Below, one piece after another: positions 8,832 to 17,247 of a DNA stretch of 64,000 nucleotides. Position 1 is the first letter of the stretch. Every line of letters starts with the position of its first letter. The translations under genes and the position numbers were made by a program. The DNA is taken from NCBI RefSeq assembly GCF_001247745.1, contig NZ_LAIR01000002.1, positions 186,001 through 250,000 on the forward strand, written 5' to 3'. The notes under the pieces are model-generated. The model did not search any database and was not told the origin of the DNA. It saw only the letters and a program-made list of their open reading frames with translations. This DNA is from Luteipulveratus halotolerans (GTDB taxonomy: Bacteria; Actinomycetota; Actinomycetes; Actinomycetales; Dermatophilaceae).

Positions 8832-9623
8832 GTGACGACCTCGACGGCGTACGACGCGTGGTCCGGTGGGCGGGTGAGCGAGCGTGCCGAGTGCGTGCTG
8901 TGCCCCAACCCCGGTCCGATGACCCTCGACGGCACCAACACGTGGGTGCTCGCCGAGCCGGGTGCCGACCAGGTGGTGGTCATCGATCCGGGGCCGCTCG
9001 ACGAGAGCCACCTGCAGCGGGTGCTCGACCACGTCGGCGAGCGTTCGGTCGGGCTGACCCTGCTCACCCACAACCACTTCGACCACGCCGAGTCGGCTGA
9101 CCGCTGGGCCGAGCTCACCGGAGCACCTGTCCGGGGTGCTGGCCTCGGCGATCCGTTCGCCGACGACGAGCGAATTGCGTTGGCAGGCCTTGAGATCCGC
9201 GCCGTTCTCACGCCTGGCCACACCCAGGACTCCGTGTCGTTCGTGCTGCCCGGCGACCGGGTGCTGCTGACGGGCGACATGGTGCTCGGGCGCGGCACGT
9301 CGGTGGTGGCCCACCCCGACGGCGACGTCGCGTCGTACCTCACCTCGCTCGACCGCATGATCGCTCTCTCCGGTCAGGAGATCGACACCATCGCACCCGG
9401 CCACGGTCCGGTCATCGACGACGCCCACGCCGTCCTGACCTACTACCGCGACCACCGACAGGCACGGCTGCAGCAGGTCCGCGAGGCCCTCGACGCGGGC
9501 GCTCGCGACGCCGACGACGTGGTCGAGGCCGTCGTCGAGCGGGTCTACGCCGACGTCGACCGCTCGGTCTGGCCCGCCGCCCGCCTCACCGTGCAGGCGC
9601 AGCTGACCTATCTGGAGCGGTGA
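8832..9623 (+). CDS. Metallo-beta-lactamase fold hydrolase (Rv3677c-like)
   Basis: 263-residue glyoxalase-II/MBL-fold hydrolase with the zinc motif THNHFDH (H80, H82, D84, H85), a later GDMVLG aspartate and a C-terminal helical domain resembling LACTB2-type RNase/thioesterase homologues. A TAGCGT -10 motif (8819-8824) lies 7 nt before GTG 8832, so a leaderless mRNA starting at that codon is the simplest reading; GTG 8823 would lie inside the promoter. The position between RidA/Nudix genes and crp matches Mycobacterium Rv3677c. Substrate unknown. Confidence 0.85.
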   Translation: MTTSTAYDAWSGGRVSERAECVLCPNPGPMTLDGTNTWVLAEPGADQVVVIDPGPLDESHLQRVLDHVGERSVGLTLLTHNHFDHAESADRWAELTGAPVRGAGLGDPFADDERIALAGLEIRAVLTPGHTQDSVSFVLPGDRVLLTGDMVLGRGTSVVAHPDGDVASYLTSLDRMIALSGQEIDTIAPGHGPVIDDAHAVLTYYRDHRQARLQQVREALDAGARDADDVVEAVVERVYADVDRSVWPAARLTVQAQLTYLER

Positions 9624-9763
9624 ACGCGCGGCCCGACGGCTCGTGACATCTGTCATGCGCACGCCGGCGGCGACCGGTGTTCGATCAGCGCTACCGGGCG
9701 TCCTGACCCGGTAGCCGCCTGTCGGGGGAGCCGACGAGTTCAACCCACGCAGATGGAGTTCTC

Positions 9764-11488
9764 GTGTCACGACCAGCACCAACCCGCCTCACCCTCGCCG
9801 TCCTCAGCGCCACCGCGCTCGCGGCACTGTCGTTGAGCACGGCCCAAGCCGCGCCGACCACGCGCACGGCCCTGTCCGGCAGCAAGGCCTCCTGGGCCAC
9901 GCAGGCTCACCGCACCGGCGCCTCCGACCAGAGCGAGACCGTCAACTTCCGGGTCTACCTCCAGGGTCGTGACGACGCCGGCGCACAGGCGTACGCCACC
10001 GCCGTGTCGACGCCGGGCAGCGCGCTGTACAAGCACTTCCTCACACCCGCGCAGTACCGCGCGAAGTACGCGCCCACGGCATCGCAGGTCGCCGCGCTCA
10101 AGCAGTGGCTGCGCTCGCAGGGCCTGAGCGTCGGCTACACGCCCGCCAACAACCGGTACGTCGAGGCGCACGGCTCGGTGGCCACCGCCGGCAAGGCGTT
10201 CGGGACGACGTTCTCGCAATACACCTATCGCGGGAAGTCGTTGCGCTCCAACGACTCCGAGCTGTCCGTGCCCTCCGACGTCGGCGGTGTGCAGGCCGTG
10301 ATCGGGCTCGACGACTCGATGGCTCTGGTCGAGCACGACGTGGTGCCTCCGGCGCCGGTGTTCGTCAACGCCCAGCCGTGCTCGGCGTACTGGGGTGAGA
10401 AGACGGTCGCCAACACCGCCACGCCGGACGGCACGAAGCTGCCCTCGACGCCCAGCGCGTTCTCACCGTGCGGGTACGCAGGCACGCAGCTGCAGGGCGC
10501 GTACGGCGTGAAGCAGGCGATCGCCTCGGGCAACGACGGCAAGGGCGTCACAGTCGCCGTGATCGACGCGTACGCCTCGCCGACCGCAGCGCAGGACCTC
10601 GAGGCGTACTCGGCCAAGCACGGGCTGCCGTCGACGAAGGGCCTGTTCAAGGAGCAGGTCGCACCGGGCACCTACAACCGCGCGGTCAACAGCAAGCAGG
10701 ACCCGCAGGGCTGGGCCGGCGAGGAGACCCTCGACCTGGAGGCCGTGCACACCACGGCGCCGGGCGCGAACATCCTCTACGTCGGAGCGCCGAACAACTA
10801 CCGCGACATGGACGCCACGCTCAACCATGTCGTCGACAGCCACAGCGCCGACATCATCACCAACTCCTACGGGTACGGCGGTGAGGCGCTGCCGCAGGGC
10901 TACATCAAGCCGCAGGTCGACGCGCAGGTGCAGGCGGCGGCCGAGGGCATCAGCATCTTCTTCAGCTCGGGTGACTCCGGGGACGAGACGGGCGGCGACT
11001 CCTCGGTCGCACCCACACCGGACTGGCCCGCGTCCAGCCCGTGGGTCACCGCCGTCGGCGGCACCTCGCTGGGCGTCACGAAGGACGACTCACGGCAGTT
11101 CGAGCTCGGCTGGGAGACCGGCCGCAGCACGCTCGTCAACGGTGCCTGGTCGCCGGCGACCTACCAGTACGGCTCGGGTGGCGGCACGTCGAGGCTGTTC
11201 GCGCAGCCGGCCTACCAGAAGGGCGTCGTTCCGGACGCGCTCAGCAAGACCTACGGCGGTGCCGCGCAGCGCGTCGTACCGGACGTCTCGGCGCTGGGCG
11301 ACCCGACCACGGGCACGGCGGTCGGCCAGACCCAGACCGGTGTCGACGACGCCGACGGCTACTCCTACACCGCGCGCTGGTTCGACGACGACGAGCCGCT
11401 CACGATCCACGTGCGCCCGGCGTACGACGACGTGACGGGTGTCGGTTCGCCCGACGGCCAGGCCTGGCTGGACGCCGTCACGAAGTAG
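9764..11488 (+). CDS. Sedolisin (S53) family protease homologue lacking the catalytic-serine segment
   Basis: Exported 574-residue protein with a signal peptide (about 1-28), a pro-kumamolisin activation domain (about 45-190) and an S53 domain. The Glu-Asp pair of the sedolisin triad is present (E320 and D324 in EETLDLEA), as is the oxyanion Asp in FSSGDSGD. The segment that should carry the nucleophile (GTSxSSP) is missing: after VGQTQTG (about residue 526) the sequence jumps in frame to VDDADGY and the normal C-terminal DDVTGVGSP calcium-site region. From memory of homologues, about 70-80 residues are gone. Proteolysis by the normal mechanism should therefore be impossible. GTG 9764 follows a weak GGAG. 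A strong hairpin follows the stop. Confidence 0.82.
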   Translation: MSRPAPTRLTLAVLSATALAALSLSTAQAAPTTRTALSGSKASWATQAHRTGASDQSETVNFRVYLQGRDDAGAQAYATAVSTPGSALYKHFLTPAQYRAKYAPTASQVAALKQWLRSQGLSVGYTPANNRYVEAHGSVATAGKAFGTTFSQYTYRGKSLRSNDSELSVPSDVGGVQAVIGLDDSMALVEHDVVPPAPVFVNAQPCSAYWGEKTVANTATPDGTKLPSTPSAFSPCGYAGTQLQGAYGVKQAIASGNDGKGVTVAVIDAYASPTAAQDLEAYSAKHGLPSTKGLFKEQVAPGTYNRAVNSKQDPQGWAGEETLDLEAVHTTAPGANILYVGAPNNYRDMDATLNHVVDSHSADIITNSYGYGGEALPQGYIKPQVDAQVQAAAEGISIFFSSGDSGDETGGDSSVAPTPDWPASSPWVTAVGGTSLGVTKDDSRQFELGWETGRSTLVNGAWSPATYQYGSGGGTSRLFAQPAYQKGVVPDALSKTYGGAAQRVVPDVSALGDPTTGTAVGQTQTGVDDADGYSYTARWFDDDEPLTIHVRPAYDDVTGVGSPDGQAWLDAVTK

Positions 11489-11509
11489 GTCGGACCCACG
11501 CACGAATCT

Positions 11510-11545
11510 CGACTGCCCGGCACTCCATGGAGTGCCGGGCAGTCG
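11510..11545. terminator. Perfect 36-nt palindrome, copy 1 of a conserved-core repeat
   Basis: Perfect inverted repeat between the convergent sedolisin-like and crp genes, with centre CATGG-type symmetry (GGCACTCCATGGAGTGCC). The same core, CCCGGCANTNCATGG followed by AGTGCCGG, recurs in two copies near 35.9 kb, each with different outer arms. It probably acts as a bidirectional terminator. Confidence 0.7.
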
Positions 11546-11554
11546 ATGTGTGTA

Positions 11555-11597
11555 CGACGACGGGCCGCCCGGGTGAACCGGACGGCCCGTCGTGTCG
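11555..11597. terminator. Second hairpin before crp
   Basis: GACGGGCCG and its complement CGGCCCGTC, extended by imperfect arms, form a stem around a loop rich in CCGGGTGAACC. It lies 9 nt beyond the crp stop, so it is the likely crp terminator. There is no U-tract, which is usual in actinobacteria. Confidence 0.6.
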
Positions 11598-11605
11598 TGC
11601 GTGTG

Positions 11606-12283
11606 TCAGCGGGCGCGGCGCTGGAGCCGCTCGACGTCGAGCAGCGTGACCGCGCGGGCCTCGAGCTTGAGCCAGCCGCGCGAGGCGAAGTCGGCGAGCG
11701 CCTTGTTGACGGTCTCGCGCGAGGCGCCGACCAGCTGGGCGAGCTCTTCCTGGGTGAGGTCGTGGGCGACGAGGACGCCCTCCTCGGCCGGGCGGCCGAA
11801 GCGCGACGACAGGTCGAGCAGCGCCTTGGCGACACGGCCGGGGACGTCGGTGAAGACCAGGTCGCCGAGCGCCTCGTTGGTGCGGCGCAGGCGGCGCGCC
11901 AACGCGCTGAGCAGGGTCACGGCGACCTCGGAGCGCCCGTCGAGGAAGACGGTGAGTTCCTGGTGGCTCAGGCCGACGAGCTCGGTCTCGGCGACCGCAG
12001 TGGCCGTCGCCGTCCGGGCGCCGGGGTCGAACAGCGACAGCTCGCCGAGCATCTCGCCCGGGCCGAGGATCGCGAGGAGGTTCTCGCGACCGTCGGGGGA
12101 GCGGCGGCCGAGCTTGATCTTGCCCTCGGTGATGACGTAGAGGCGGTCGCCCTGGTCACCCTCGTGGAACAGCTCCTGGCCACGCTCGATCCGGCTGCGG
12201 GTCATCTGTGACAGCAGCGCCTCTGCGGCCTCGTCGTCCAGGGGTGCGAACAGCGGGGCTTGGCGCACGACTTCCATATCCAC
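11606..12283 (-). CDS. crp: Crp/Fnr family regulator (GlxR/Crp-Mt type)
   Basis: 225-residue cyclic-nucleotide-binding regulator. The cNMP beta-roll runs from about residue 10 to 120 and contains the phosphate-binding cassette LGPGEMLGELSLFDPGARTATA, in which Arg, Thr and the GELS Glu are the cAMP contacts. The winged helix-turn-helix is LTQEELAQLVGASRETVNKAL (about 170-190), with the RETVNK recognition helix typical of proteins that bind TGTGA-N6-TCACA. Three such boxes occur elsewhere in this window, before actP, before the AMIN-like gene and between the lipase and a beta-lactamase gene. It is divergent from nth, as in Mycobacterium. ATG 12283 or 12277 could be the start. Confidence 0.93.
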   Translation of the reverse strand: MDMEVVRQAPLFAPLDDEAAEALLSQMTRSRIERGQELFHEGDQGDRLYVITEGKIKLGRRSPDGRENLLAILGPGEMLGELSLFDPGARTATATAVAETELVGLSHQELTVFLDGRSEVAVTLLSALARRLRRTNEALGDLVFTDVPGRVAKALLDLSSRFGRPAEEGVLVAHDLTQEELAQLVGASRETVNKALADFASRGWLKLEARAVTLLDVERLQRRAR

Positions 12284-12423
12284 GCGGTCAGTCTGCCACG
12301 CGCGTCGTGCAACCGGTCACACCTCGTCCGGTGACGCGACATTCCGGTGGGCAGGACCGTAGGGCATAGGCCCCGCGGTCGCCCGCGAGACGGCTGTCGG
12401 AGGCGGCGCCTAGGGTGCTGTGG

Positions 12424-13173
12424 GTGAAGCGCCTCGACGTCACCCACGAGACTCCGGTCGGCCGCACCCGCCGCGCGCGCAAGATGTACCGCGCGCTCCA
12501 CGACACCTACCCGTACGCCCACTGCGAGCTCGACTTCGAGAACCCGCTGCAGCTGCTGGTCGCCACCGTCCTGTCGGCCCAGACGACCGACGTGATGGTC
12601 AACAAGGTCACGCCGCACCTGTTCGCGCGCTACCCCGACGCGAAGGCGCTCGCCGAGGCCGACCGCACCGAGATGGAAGAGCTGCTGCGGCCGACCGGCT
12701 TCTACCGCGCCAAGACCAGCTCGGTCATCACGCTCGGCCAGGCGCTGGTCGAGCGGTTCGACGGGGAGGTCCCACCGCGTCTGAAGGACCTCGTCACCCT
12801 GCCCGGCGTGGGCCGCAAGACCGCCAACGTGGTGCTGGGCAACGCGTTCGACGTCCCGGGCATCACGGTCGACACCCACTTCGGCCGCCTCGTCCGCCGC
12901 TTCGGCTGGACCGACGAGACCGACCCGGTCAAGGTCGAGCACGAGATCGGTGCGCTGTTCCCGCGCAAGGACTGGACGATGCTCAGCCACGTCCTGATCT
13001 TCCACGGCCGCCGCATGTGTCACGCCAAGAAACCCGCCTGCGGTGTCTGCCCGGTCGCGCGCTGGTGCCCCTCGTACGGCGACGGAGAGACCGACCCCGA
13101 CAAGGCCGCCACGCTGCTCAAGTACGAGCTCGCGCCCGGGGCTCAGCCGCCGGCCGTCGAGGCGAGCGCGTGA
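12424..13173 (+). CDS. nth: Endonuclease III, base-excision repair DNA glycosylase/AP lyase
   Basis: Removes oxidised pyrimidines and cleaves the abasic site. The 249-residue protein has the helix-hairpin-helix LPGVGRKTANVVLG with catalytic Lys132, the essential Asp150 (ITVDTHFGRL) and the C-terminal [4Fe-4S] loop C199-X6-C206-X2-C209-X5-C215. TAGGGT at 12411-12416 stands 7 nt before GTG 12424, so a leaderless start there is preferred to GTG 12415. The last 4 nt overlap the next Nudix gene (GTGA), so the two are coupled. The thioredoxin-like gene found between them in Mycobacterium is missing. Confidence 0.93.
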   Translation: MKRLDVTHETPVGRTRRARKMYRALHDTYPYAHCELDFENPLQLLVATVLSAQTTDVMVNKVTPHLFARYPDAKALAEADRTEMEELLRPTGFYRAKTSSVITLGQALVERFDGEVPPRLKDLVTLPGVGRKTANVVLGNAFDVPGITVDTHFGRLVRRFGWTDETDPVKVEHEIGALFPRKDWTMLSHVLIFHGRRMCHAKKPACGVCPVARWCPSYGDGETDPDKAATLLKYELAPGAQPPAVEASA

Positions 13174-13808
13174 GCGCGCCCGACTGGTTGCAGCGGGTCG
13201 CCGACACCTCGCACGACGACATCCCGCTCGTACGCCGGCTGGCCGGGCTCGCGCACGGCCGCCAGTCGGCGGTGCTCATGCTGTTCGGGCCCTCGGACGA
13301 CGGCGGCCAGGACGTCGTGCTGACCGAGCGTGCGGCGACGTTGCGCAAGCACGCCGGTCAGGTGTCCTTCCCGGGCGGCACGATCGACGACACCGACGAC
13401 GGGCCGGTCGAGGCCGCACTGCGCGAGGCCCGCGAGGAGATCGGCCTCGACACCGACGGCGTCGAGGTGGTCGGACAGCTGCCTCGGCTGCCGCTGTCGG
13501 TCACCGGCTTCTCGGTGACGCCAGTGCTCGCGTGGTGGCCGCGTCCGAGCTCGATCCTGGCGGTCGACCCCGCTGAGGTCGCGCGGGTGGTGCGGGTGCC
13601 GCTCGAGGCGTTGCTCGACCCGGCGCACCGGTTCACGGCCACCCACCCGTCGCGGGCGTTCGCGGCGCCGGCGTTCGAGGTGGACGGCCTCTACATCTGG
13701 GGCTTCACCGCGATCGTGCTGTCCGAGACGTTCGACCTCGCCGGGCTGACCCGGCCGTGGGACGAGCACGACGAGCGCGTCGTACCCGAGAGGTTCATGA
13801 CCCGCTGA
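13170..13808 (+). CDS. Nudix hydrolase, CoA pyrophosphatase type (Rv3672c-like)
   Basis: 212-residue Nudix protein. The Nudix box runs from GGTIDDTDDG to AREEIGLD and includes the REAREE core. Upstream, LRKHAGQVSFPGG matches the UPF0035/CoA-diphosphatase signature, so hydrolysis of CoA or acyl-CoA to 4-phosphopantetheine and ADP is likely. GTG 13170 overlaps the nth stop by 4 nt. Its 3' end overlaps the convergent epoxide-hydrolase-like gene by 14 nt. The gene normally next to it in mycobacteria, marP, is absent. Confidence 0.88.
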   Translation: MSAPDWLQRVADTSHDDIPLVRRLAGLAHGRQSAVLMLFGPSDDGGQDVVLTERAATLRKHAGQVSFPGGTIDDTDDGPVEAALREAREEIGLDTDGVEVVGQLPRLPLSVTGFSVTPVLAWWPRPSSILAVDPAEVARVVRVPLEALLDPAHRFTATHPSRAFAAPAFEVDGLYIWGFTAIVLSETFDLAGLTRPWDEHDERVVPERFMTR

Positions 13809-14715
13809 GCGAGCCCAGCCAGTCGATCAGCAGACGATTGGTGGCGTCCGGGGCCTCTTCGGGGATGAAGTGACCGACACCCGGCAGCAGCGTCTCGTCG
13901 TAGCGCCCCGAGCACCACTGCTGTGAGCCGATCGAGCTCTCGGGCAGCACACATCCGTCGGACTCACCGTGCACGTGCAGCACGGGTACGCCGACCGGCT
14001 GGCTCAGGCGCGCCACGAAGCGGCGGCCGTCCGAACGCATCACCGACCGCATGACCCAGCGGTAGTACTCGGCGGCGGAGTGGGCGACGAACGGGAGAGT
14101 CAGCGCGTCGGCGTACAGCTGGCTGACGTCGCCGGAGGGCCAGCCGGGGCGACCCGACCAGGCCGACATGAGCCTGCGGACGTAGCGCGGCCCGGCGACC
14201 ATCTGCCGCTCGGGGACGAACGGGCGCTGCAGCCCGAACAGGTAGGCATTGGCTCGCACCTGGCGCATGCTGCGGGCCGAGGCCTGGCGCAGCACGAGCG
14301 GGTGGGGCATCCCGAGCGACGCGACCGCGCGGGTGACGTCGGGCTGCATGCTGGCCATCGACCACGCGATCCAGCCGCCCCAGCCGTGCCCGACGACGGT
14401 GGCCTGGCGTTCGCCGAGGCAGCGGATCACCGCGGCGACGTCGGCGGCCAGCGTGAAGGTGTCGTAGCCCTGAGGCGGCTTGTCGGAGGCGCCGTAGCCG
14501 CGCAGGTCGAGGGCGGCGACACGGTGGCCGGCGTCGGCGAGCGCGGGGATCTGGTCACGCCAGGCCCACCAGAACTCCGGGAACCCGTGCAGGAGGACCA
14601 CGAGCGGGCCCTCACCGGATTCGGCCACGTGGAAGCGCGCGCCGTTGGCGGCGACGAACCGGTGCTGCCACGGGCCGTCGATCAGGACGCGCGACACGTC
14701 GGCCGGGCTGGGCAT
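13795..14715 (-). CDS. Alpha/beta hydrolase, EphE (epoxide hydrolase-like) with Gly at the nucleophile position
   Basis: 306-residue alpha/beta-hydrolase-fold protein. The oxyanion motif HGFPEFWW (43-50), DLRGYGASDKP (70-80) and the C-terminal GVGHFIPEEAP are those of epoxide hydrolases. The nucleophile elbow reads G109-H-G111-W-G-G instead of GHDWGG, so the catalytic Asp is replaced by Gly. The synteny (beside crp-nth-Nudix, before acs) matches ephE of Mycobacterium, whose elbow, as I recall it, is also atypical. A canonical epoxide-opening mechanism is doubtful. The gene is convergent with the Nudix gene, overlapping it by 14 nt. Confidence 0.85.
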   Translation of the reverse strand: MPSPADVSRVLIDGPWQHRFVAANGARFHVAESGEGPLVVLLHGFPEFWWAWRDQIPALADAGHRVAALDLRGYGASDKPPQGYDTFTLAADVAAVIRCLGERQATVVGHGWGGWIAWSMASMQPDVTRAVASLGMPHPLVLRQASARSMRQVRANAYLFGLQRPFVPERQMVAGPRYVRRLMSAWSGRPGWPSGDVSQLYADALTLPFVAHSAAEYYRWVMRSVMRSDGRRFVARLSQPVGVPVLHVHGESDGCVLPESSIGSQQWCSGRYDETLLPGVGHFIPEEAPDATNRLLIDWLGSLSGS

Positions 14716-14750
14716 CGCACTCCCCTGAGTCGTGCGGTGGGCGAGAAAGA

Positions 14751-14776
14751 AGTACGGGGCCGCGCGGGCCCGTACT
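14751..14776. terminator. Hairpin terminator
   Basis: AGTACGGG (14751-14758) pairs with CCCGTACT (14769-14776) around a GC-rich loop. It sits 15 nt beyond the stop of the minus-strand Holin-X gene and ends that transcript. Confidence 0.65.
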
Positions 14777-14790
14777 GGTGGTGGTGCTGG

Positions 14791-15192
14791 TCAGCCCTTG
14801 GCGGGCTTAATGGCCTTGACCGTCTGCTGGGCGTTCTCGATGGTCTTCTTGGGACCGCCCTGCATCTTCTTGAGCGAGCTGCGGCCGAGCAGCGCCAGGA
14901 TCAGCGTGATGAGCAGCAGCACACCGGCGACGATGAGCAGGCTCAACCAGAGTGAGAGTCCGGCCGCGTGGATGCCCCACGCCGCAGCCAGCAGCAGGAA
15001 CATCAGCATGTAGAGCGCGAAGAGCCCCGCTGCTGCGAGGAACCCGCCACCCTTGCCGGCCTTGCTGACCTCGGACTTCATCTCGAGCTTGGCCAGGTCG
15101 AGCTCGCCCTTGACGATGCTCGACAGGTCAGTCGAGGCGTCGGCGACCAGCTGGCCGAGCGTGCGTTCGGACCCGTTGGTGCTGATGGCCAT
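14791..15192 (-). CDS. Actinobacterial Holin-X / DUF1469 family membrane protein
   Basis: 133-residue integral membrane protein of the Phage_holin_3_6 family. An N-terminal amphipathic region (LGQLVADASTDLSSIVKGELDLAKLEMKSE split by charged residues) is followed by two membrane helices (about 50-75 and 80-104) and a basic tail ending KAIKPAKG. Despite the family name these are chromosomal actinobacterial proteins of unknown role, and there are no phage genes nearby. The same position next to ephE/nhaA is seen in other actinobacteria. ATG 15192 has a GGAGGTAGG site upstream. Confidence 0.82.
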   Translation of the reverse strand: MAISTNGSERTLGQLVADASTDLSSIVKGELDLAKLEMKSEVSKAGKGGGFLAAAGLFALYMLMFLLLAAAWGIHAAGLSLWLSLLIVAGVLLLITLILALLGRSSLKKMQGGPKKTIENAQQTVKAIKPAKG

Positions 15193-15319
15193 GCCTACCT
15201 CCTGATGCTTGGCGTCACGGGACTGCAGCCCGTCGATGTTTCTGCCTGAACCCTACCGACCGGTCGTCGGGGAGTGCGAGACCAGCCCTCGTCCGGCCGG
15301 GCGCGTCTCGTATGGCGGG

Positions 15320-16690
15320 TCAGGAACGCGCGATGTCGTCCTCGTAGCAGTCGGGGACGCCGTCGCCGTCGGCGTCGCGGGTCTCGTACTCCTCGATGCG
15401 GCGGTAGACCCGGTTGCGACGCCGGAGAACGACCGCGGCCAGCAGCGCCGCGCACAGGGATCCGAGCAGGACGCCGAGCTTGACGTGGTCGTCGGCCGCG
15501 GAGCCGGCACCGAACGCGAGCTCACCGATGAGCAGCGAGACGGTGAACCCGATGCCGGCGAGCAGGCTCAGCCCCAGGACGTCGGACCAGGCGAGGTCGT
15601 CGTCGAGCTCGGCCCGGGTGAACCGGGACATCAGCCAGGTGCCGCCGAGGACGCCGACGCACTTGCCGACGATCAGGCCGAGCACGATGCCGATCGTGAC
15701 CGGATCGGTGACGGCCTCGCCGAAGCCGCCGCCGACCACGGTGACGCCCGCGGACATGAACGCGAACACGGGCACCGCGACACCCGCCGACACCGGCCGG
15801 AGCAGGTGGTCCAGGCGCCCGGCGTGCGACTCCTGCCCCTCGGGAGCGGCCGACCCCCGGCGTACGGCCTTGACCGGGACGAGCAGCCCGAGCACGACGC
15901 CGGCGATGGTGGCGTGGATGCCGGAGTTGAGCACGAGAGCCCACGCGAGGACACCGAGCGGGACGAGCAGCCACGGTGTGCGTACGCCGCGCTGGACGAG
16001 CGCGCCGAACGCGACGATCGGCAGGAGCGCGAGACCGAGGACCGGGAGGTCGAGGTCACCGGTGTAGAACAGCGCGATGATCGTGATCGCGATCAGGTCG
16101 TCGACCACGGCCAGCGTCAGCAGGAACGACCGCAGCGCTGACGGCAGGTGGGTGCCGAGCACGGCCAGCACGGCCAGCGCGAACGCGATGTCGGTGGCGG
16201 TCGGGATGGCCCAGCCGCGCAGCTGTCCGTCGAGGCCGGCGTTGACCGCGACGAACACCAGGGCTGGTACGGCGACGCCGCACGCCGCGGCGACGATCGG
16301 CACGGCCGCCTTGGCCGGGTCCTTGAGGTCGCCGGCGACGAACTCGTGCTTGAGCTCGAGGCCGACGACGAAGAAGAAGATCGCGAGCAGTCCGTCGGAG
16401 GCCCAGTGGGCCAGGCTCAGGTCCAGGCCGAGAGAGGCGGGGCCGATGTGGGCGTCGCGCAGCGACTCGTAGGCCTCGCGCCAGGGGGTGTTGGCCCACA
16501 CGATGGCGAGCAGGGCGGCGACCAGCAGCAGTGCGCCGCCGACGGTCTCGGTGCGCAGAGCGGCGGCGACGCGCCTGGCCTCGGGCCAGGAGCCTCGGCT
16601 GAACAGGCGCGGTCGGAGCGGGGGCGGCAGGACCAAGGTCGTCTCCCTGAGAACGGGTCGGGTGTCGTCGTCACCACGCGGTAGCGACAC
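15320..16690 (-). CDS. nhaA: Na+/H+ antiporter NhaA with a calcium-type (TSP3-like) C-terminal tail
   Basis: 456-residue pH- and sodium-homeostasis antiporter with about 11-12 membrane helices. The ion-binding aspartate pair is in VVDDLIAITIIALFYTG, and WANTPW follows the first helix. The last 19 residues, RDADGDGVPDCYEDDIARS, are not part of the antiporter fold: DADGDGVPD matches the aspartate-rich loop of thrombospondin type 3/dockerin-like calcium repeats. A single such loop on the end of NhaA is unusual. The N-terminus (about 35 residues before SRGSW) is also longer than in E. coli NhaA. The start at 16690 is the only convincing ATG. Confidence 0.9.
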   Translation of the reverse strand: MSLPRGDDDTRPVLRETTLVLPPPLRPRLFSRGSWPEARRVAAALRTETVGGALLLVAALLAIVWANTPWREAYESLRDAHIGPASLGLDLSLAHWASDGLLAIFFFVVGLELKHEFVAGDLKDPAKAAVPIVAAACGVAVPALVFVAVNAGLDGQLRGWAIPTATDIAFALAVLAVLGTHLPSALRSFLLTLAVVDDLIAITIIALFYTGDLDLPVLGLALLPIVAFGALVQRGVRTPWLLVPLGVLAWALVLNSGIHATIAGVVLGLLVPVKAVRRGSAAPEGQESHAGRLDHLLRPVSAGVAVPVFAFMSAGVTVVGGGFGEAVTDPVTIGIVLGLIVGKCVGVLGGTWLMSRFTRAELDDDLAWSDVLGLSLLAGIGFTVSLLIGELAFGAGSAADDHVKLGVLLGSLCAALLAAVVLRRRNRVYRRIEEYETRDADGDGVPDCYEDDIARS

Positions 16691-16846
16691 CCCGTGATGG
16701 CCGACCAGACTTCCCGGCTCACCGCGGCCAGCCTACCGAGGTGAGCCGGTCCGGAAAAAGTTCGTCCACGAGGGAACCGCGCCCCCGACGCCCGCGTCTT
16801 GGCCCAGGGCCCGCCGCACGGGCCCGCTCACCGATGAGAGGAACAC

Positions 16847-17188
16847 ATGCACACCATCATGCGCCGGACCGCCGCACTCGCTCTGGCTGCAACCATCCCG
16901 TTCGGCCTCGCCGCGTGCGGCGGCGGTGACAAGCCGAGCAAGGGCGAGGTCAAGGCCGGCTACGCGAAGGTCGCCTCGAGTCGGGTGGGCGCGAGCGCTC
17001 AGAACCCCGAGTTCAAGAAGTCGATGGACAAGTTCACCGGCTGCATCGTCGACAAGACCTACGACGACCTCAGCGCCGACACGCTCAACGCCATCAAGGA
17101 CGGCGACACCGACGCCGACATCAGCAAGGACGACGAGAAGAAGATCGACAAGGCCACCAACGAGTGCAAGTCGACCCTGACGCCCTGA
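16847..17188 (+). CDS. Small lipoprotein, unknown function
   Basis: 113-residue exported lipoprotein. The signal peptide ends in the lipobox LAAC (Cys at about residue 25), followed by a Gly linker and a charged helical domain with two further Cys (TGCIVD and NECKS) that could form one disulfide. No catalytic motif is visible. ATG 16847 follows GAGAGGAAC. A convergent terminator separates it from the TetR gene. Confidence 0.72.
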   Translation: MHTIMRRTAALALAATIPFGLAACGGGDKPSKGEVKAGYAKVASSRVGASAQNPEFKKSMDKFTGCIVDKTYDDLSADTLNAIKDGDTDADISKDDEKKIDKATNECKSTLTP

Positions 17189-17207
17189 CCTCGCATCAGT
17201 GAACGAC

Positions 17208-17237
17208 GGTGCGGCACCCGGCCCGGGGTGCCGCACC
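17208..17237. terminator. Bidirectional hairpin terminator
   Basis: GGTGCGGCACC pairs with GGTGCCGCACC around CGGCCCG. It lies between the stop of the small lipoprotein gene (plus) and the stop of the TetR gene (minus) and can serve both. Confidence 0.75.
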
Positions 17238-17247
17238 GCTTTGCTGT

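Noticed and set aside
12420..13169. 462-residue open frame running from nth into the Nudix gene
   Set aside because: The first 250 codons are nth in another frame; only the Nudix part from GTG 13170 is coding.
14791..15192. Prophage suggested by a holin-family gene
   Set aside because: Holin-X proteins are ordinary chromosomal actinobacterial genes, and no other phage gene lies nearby.
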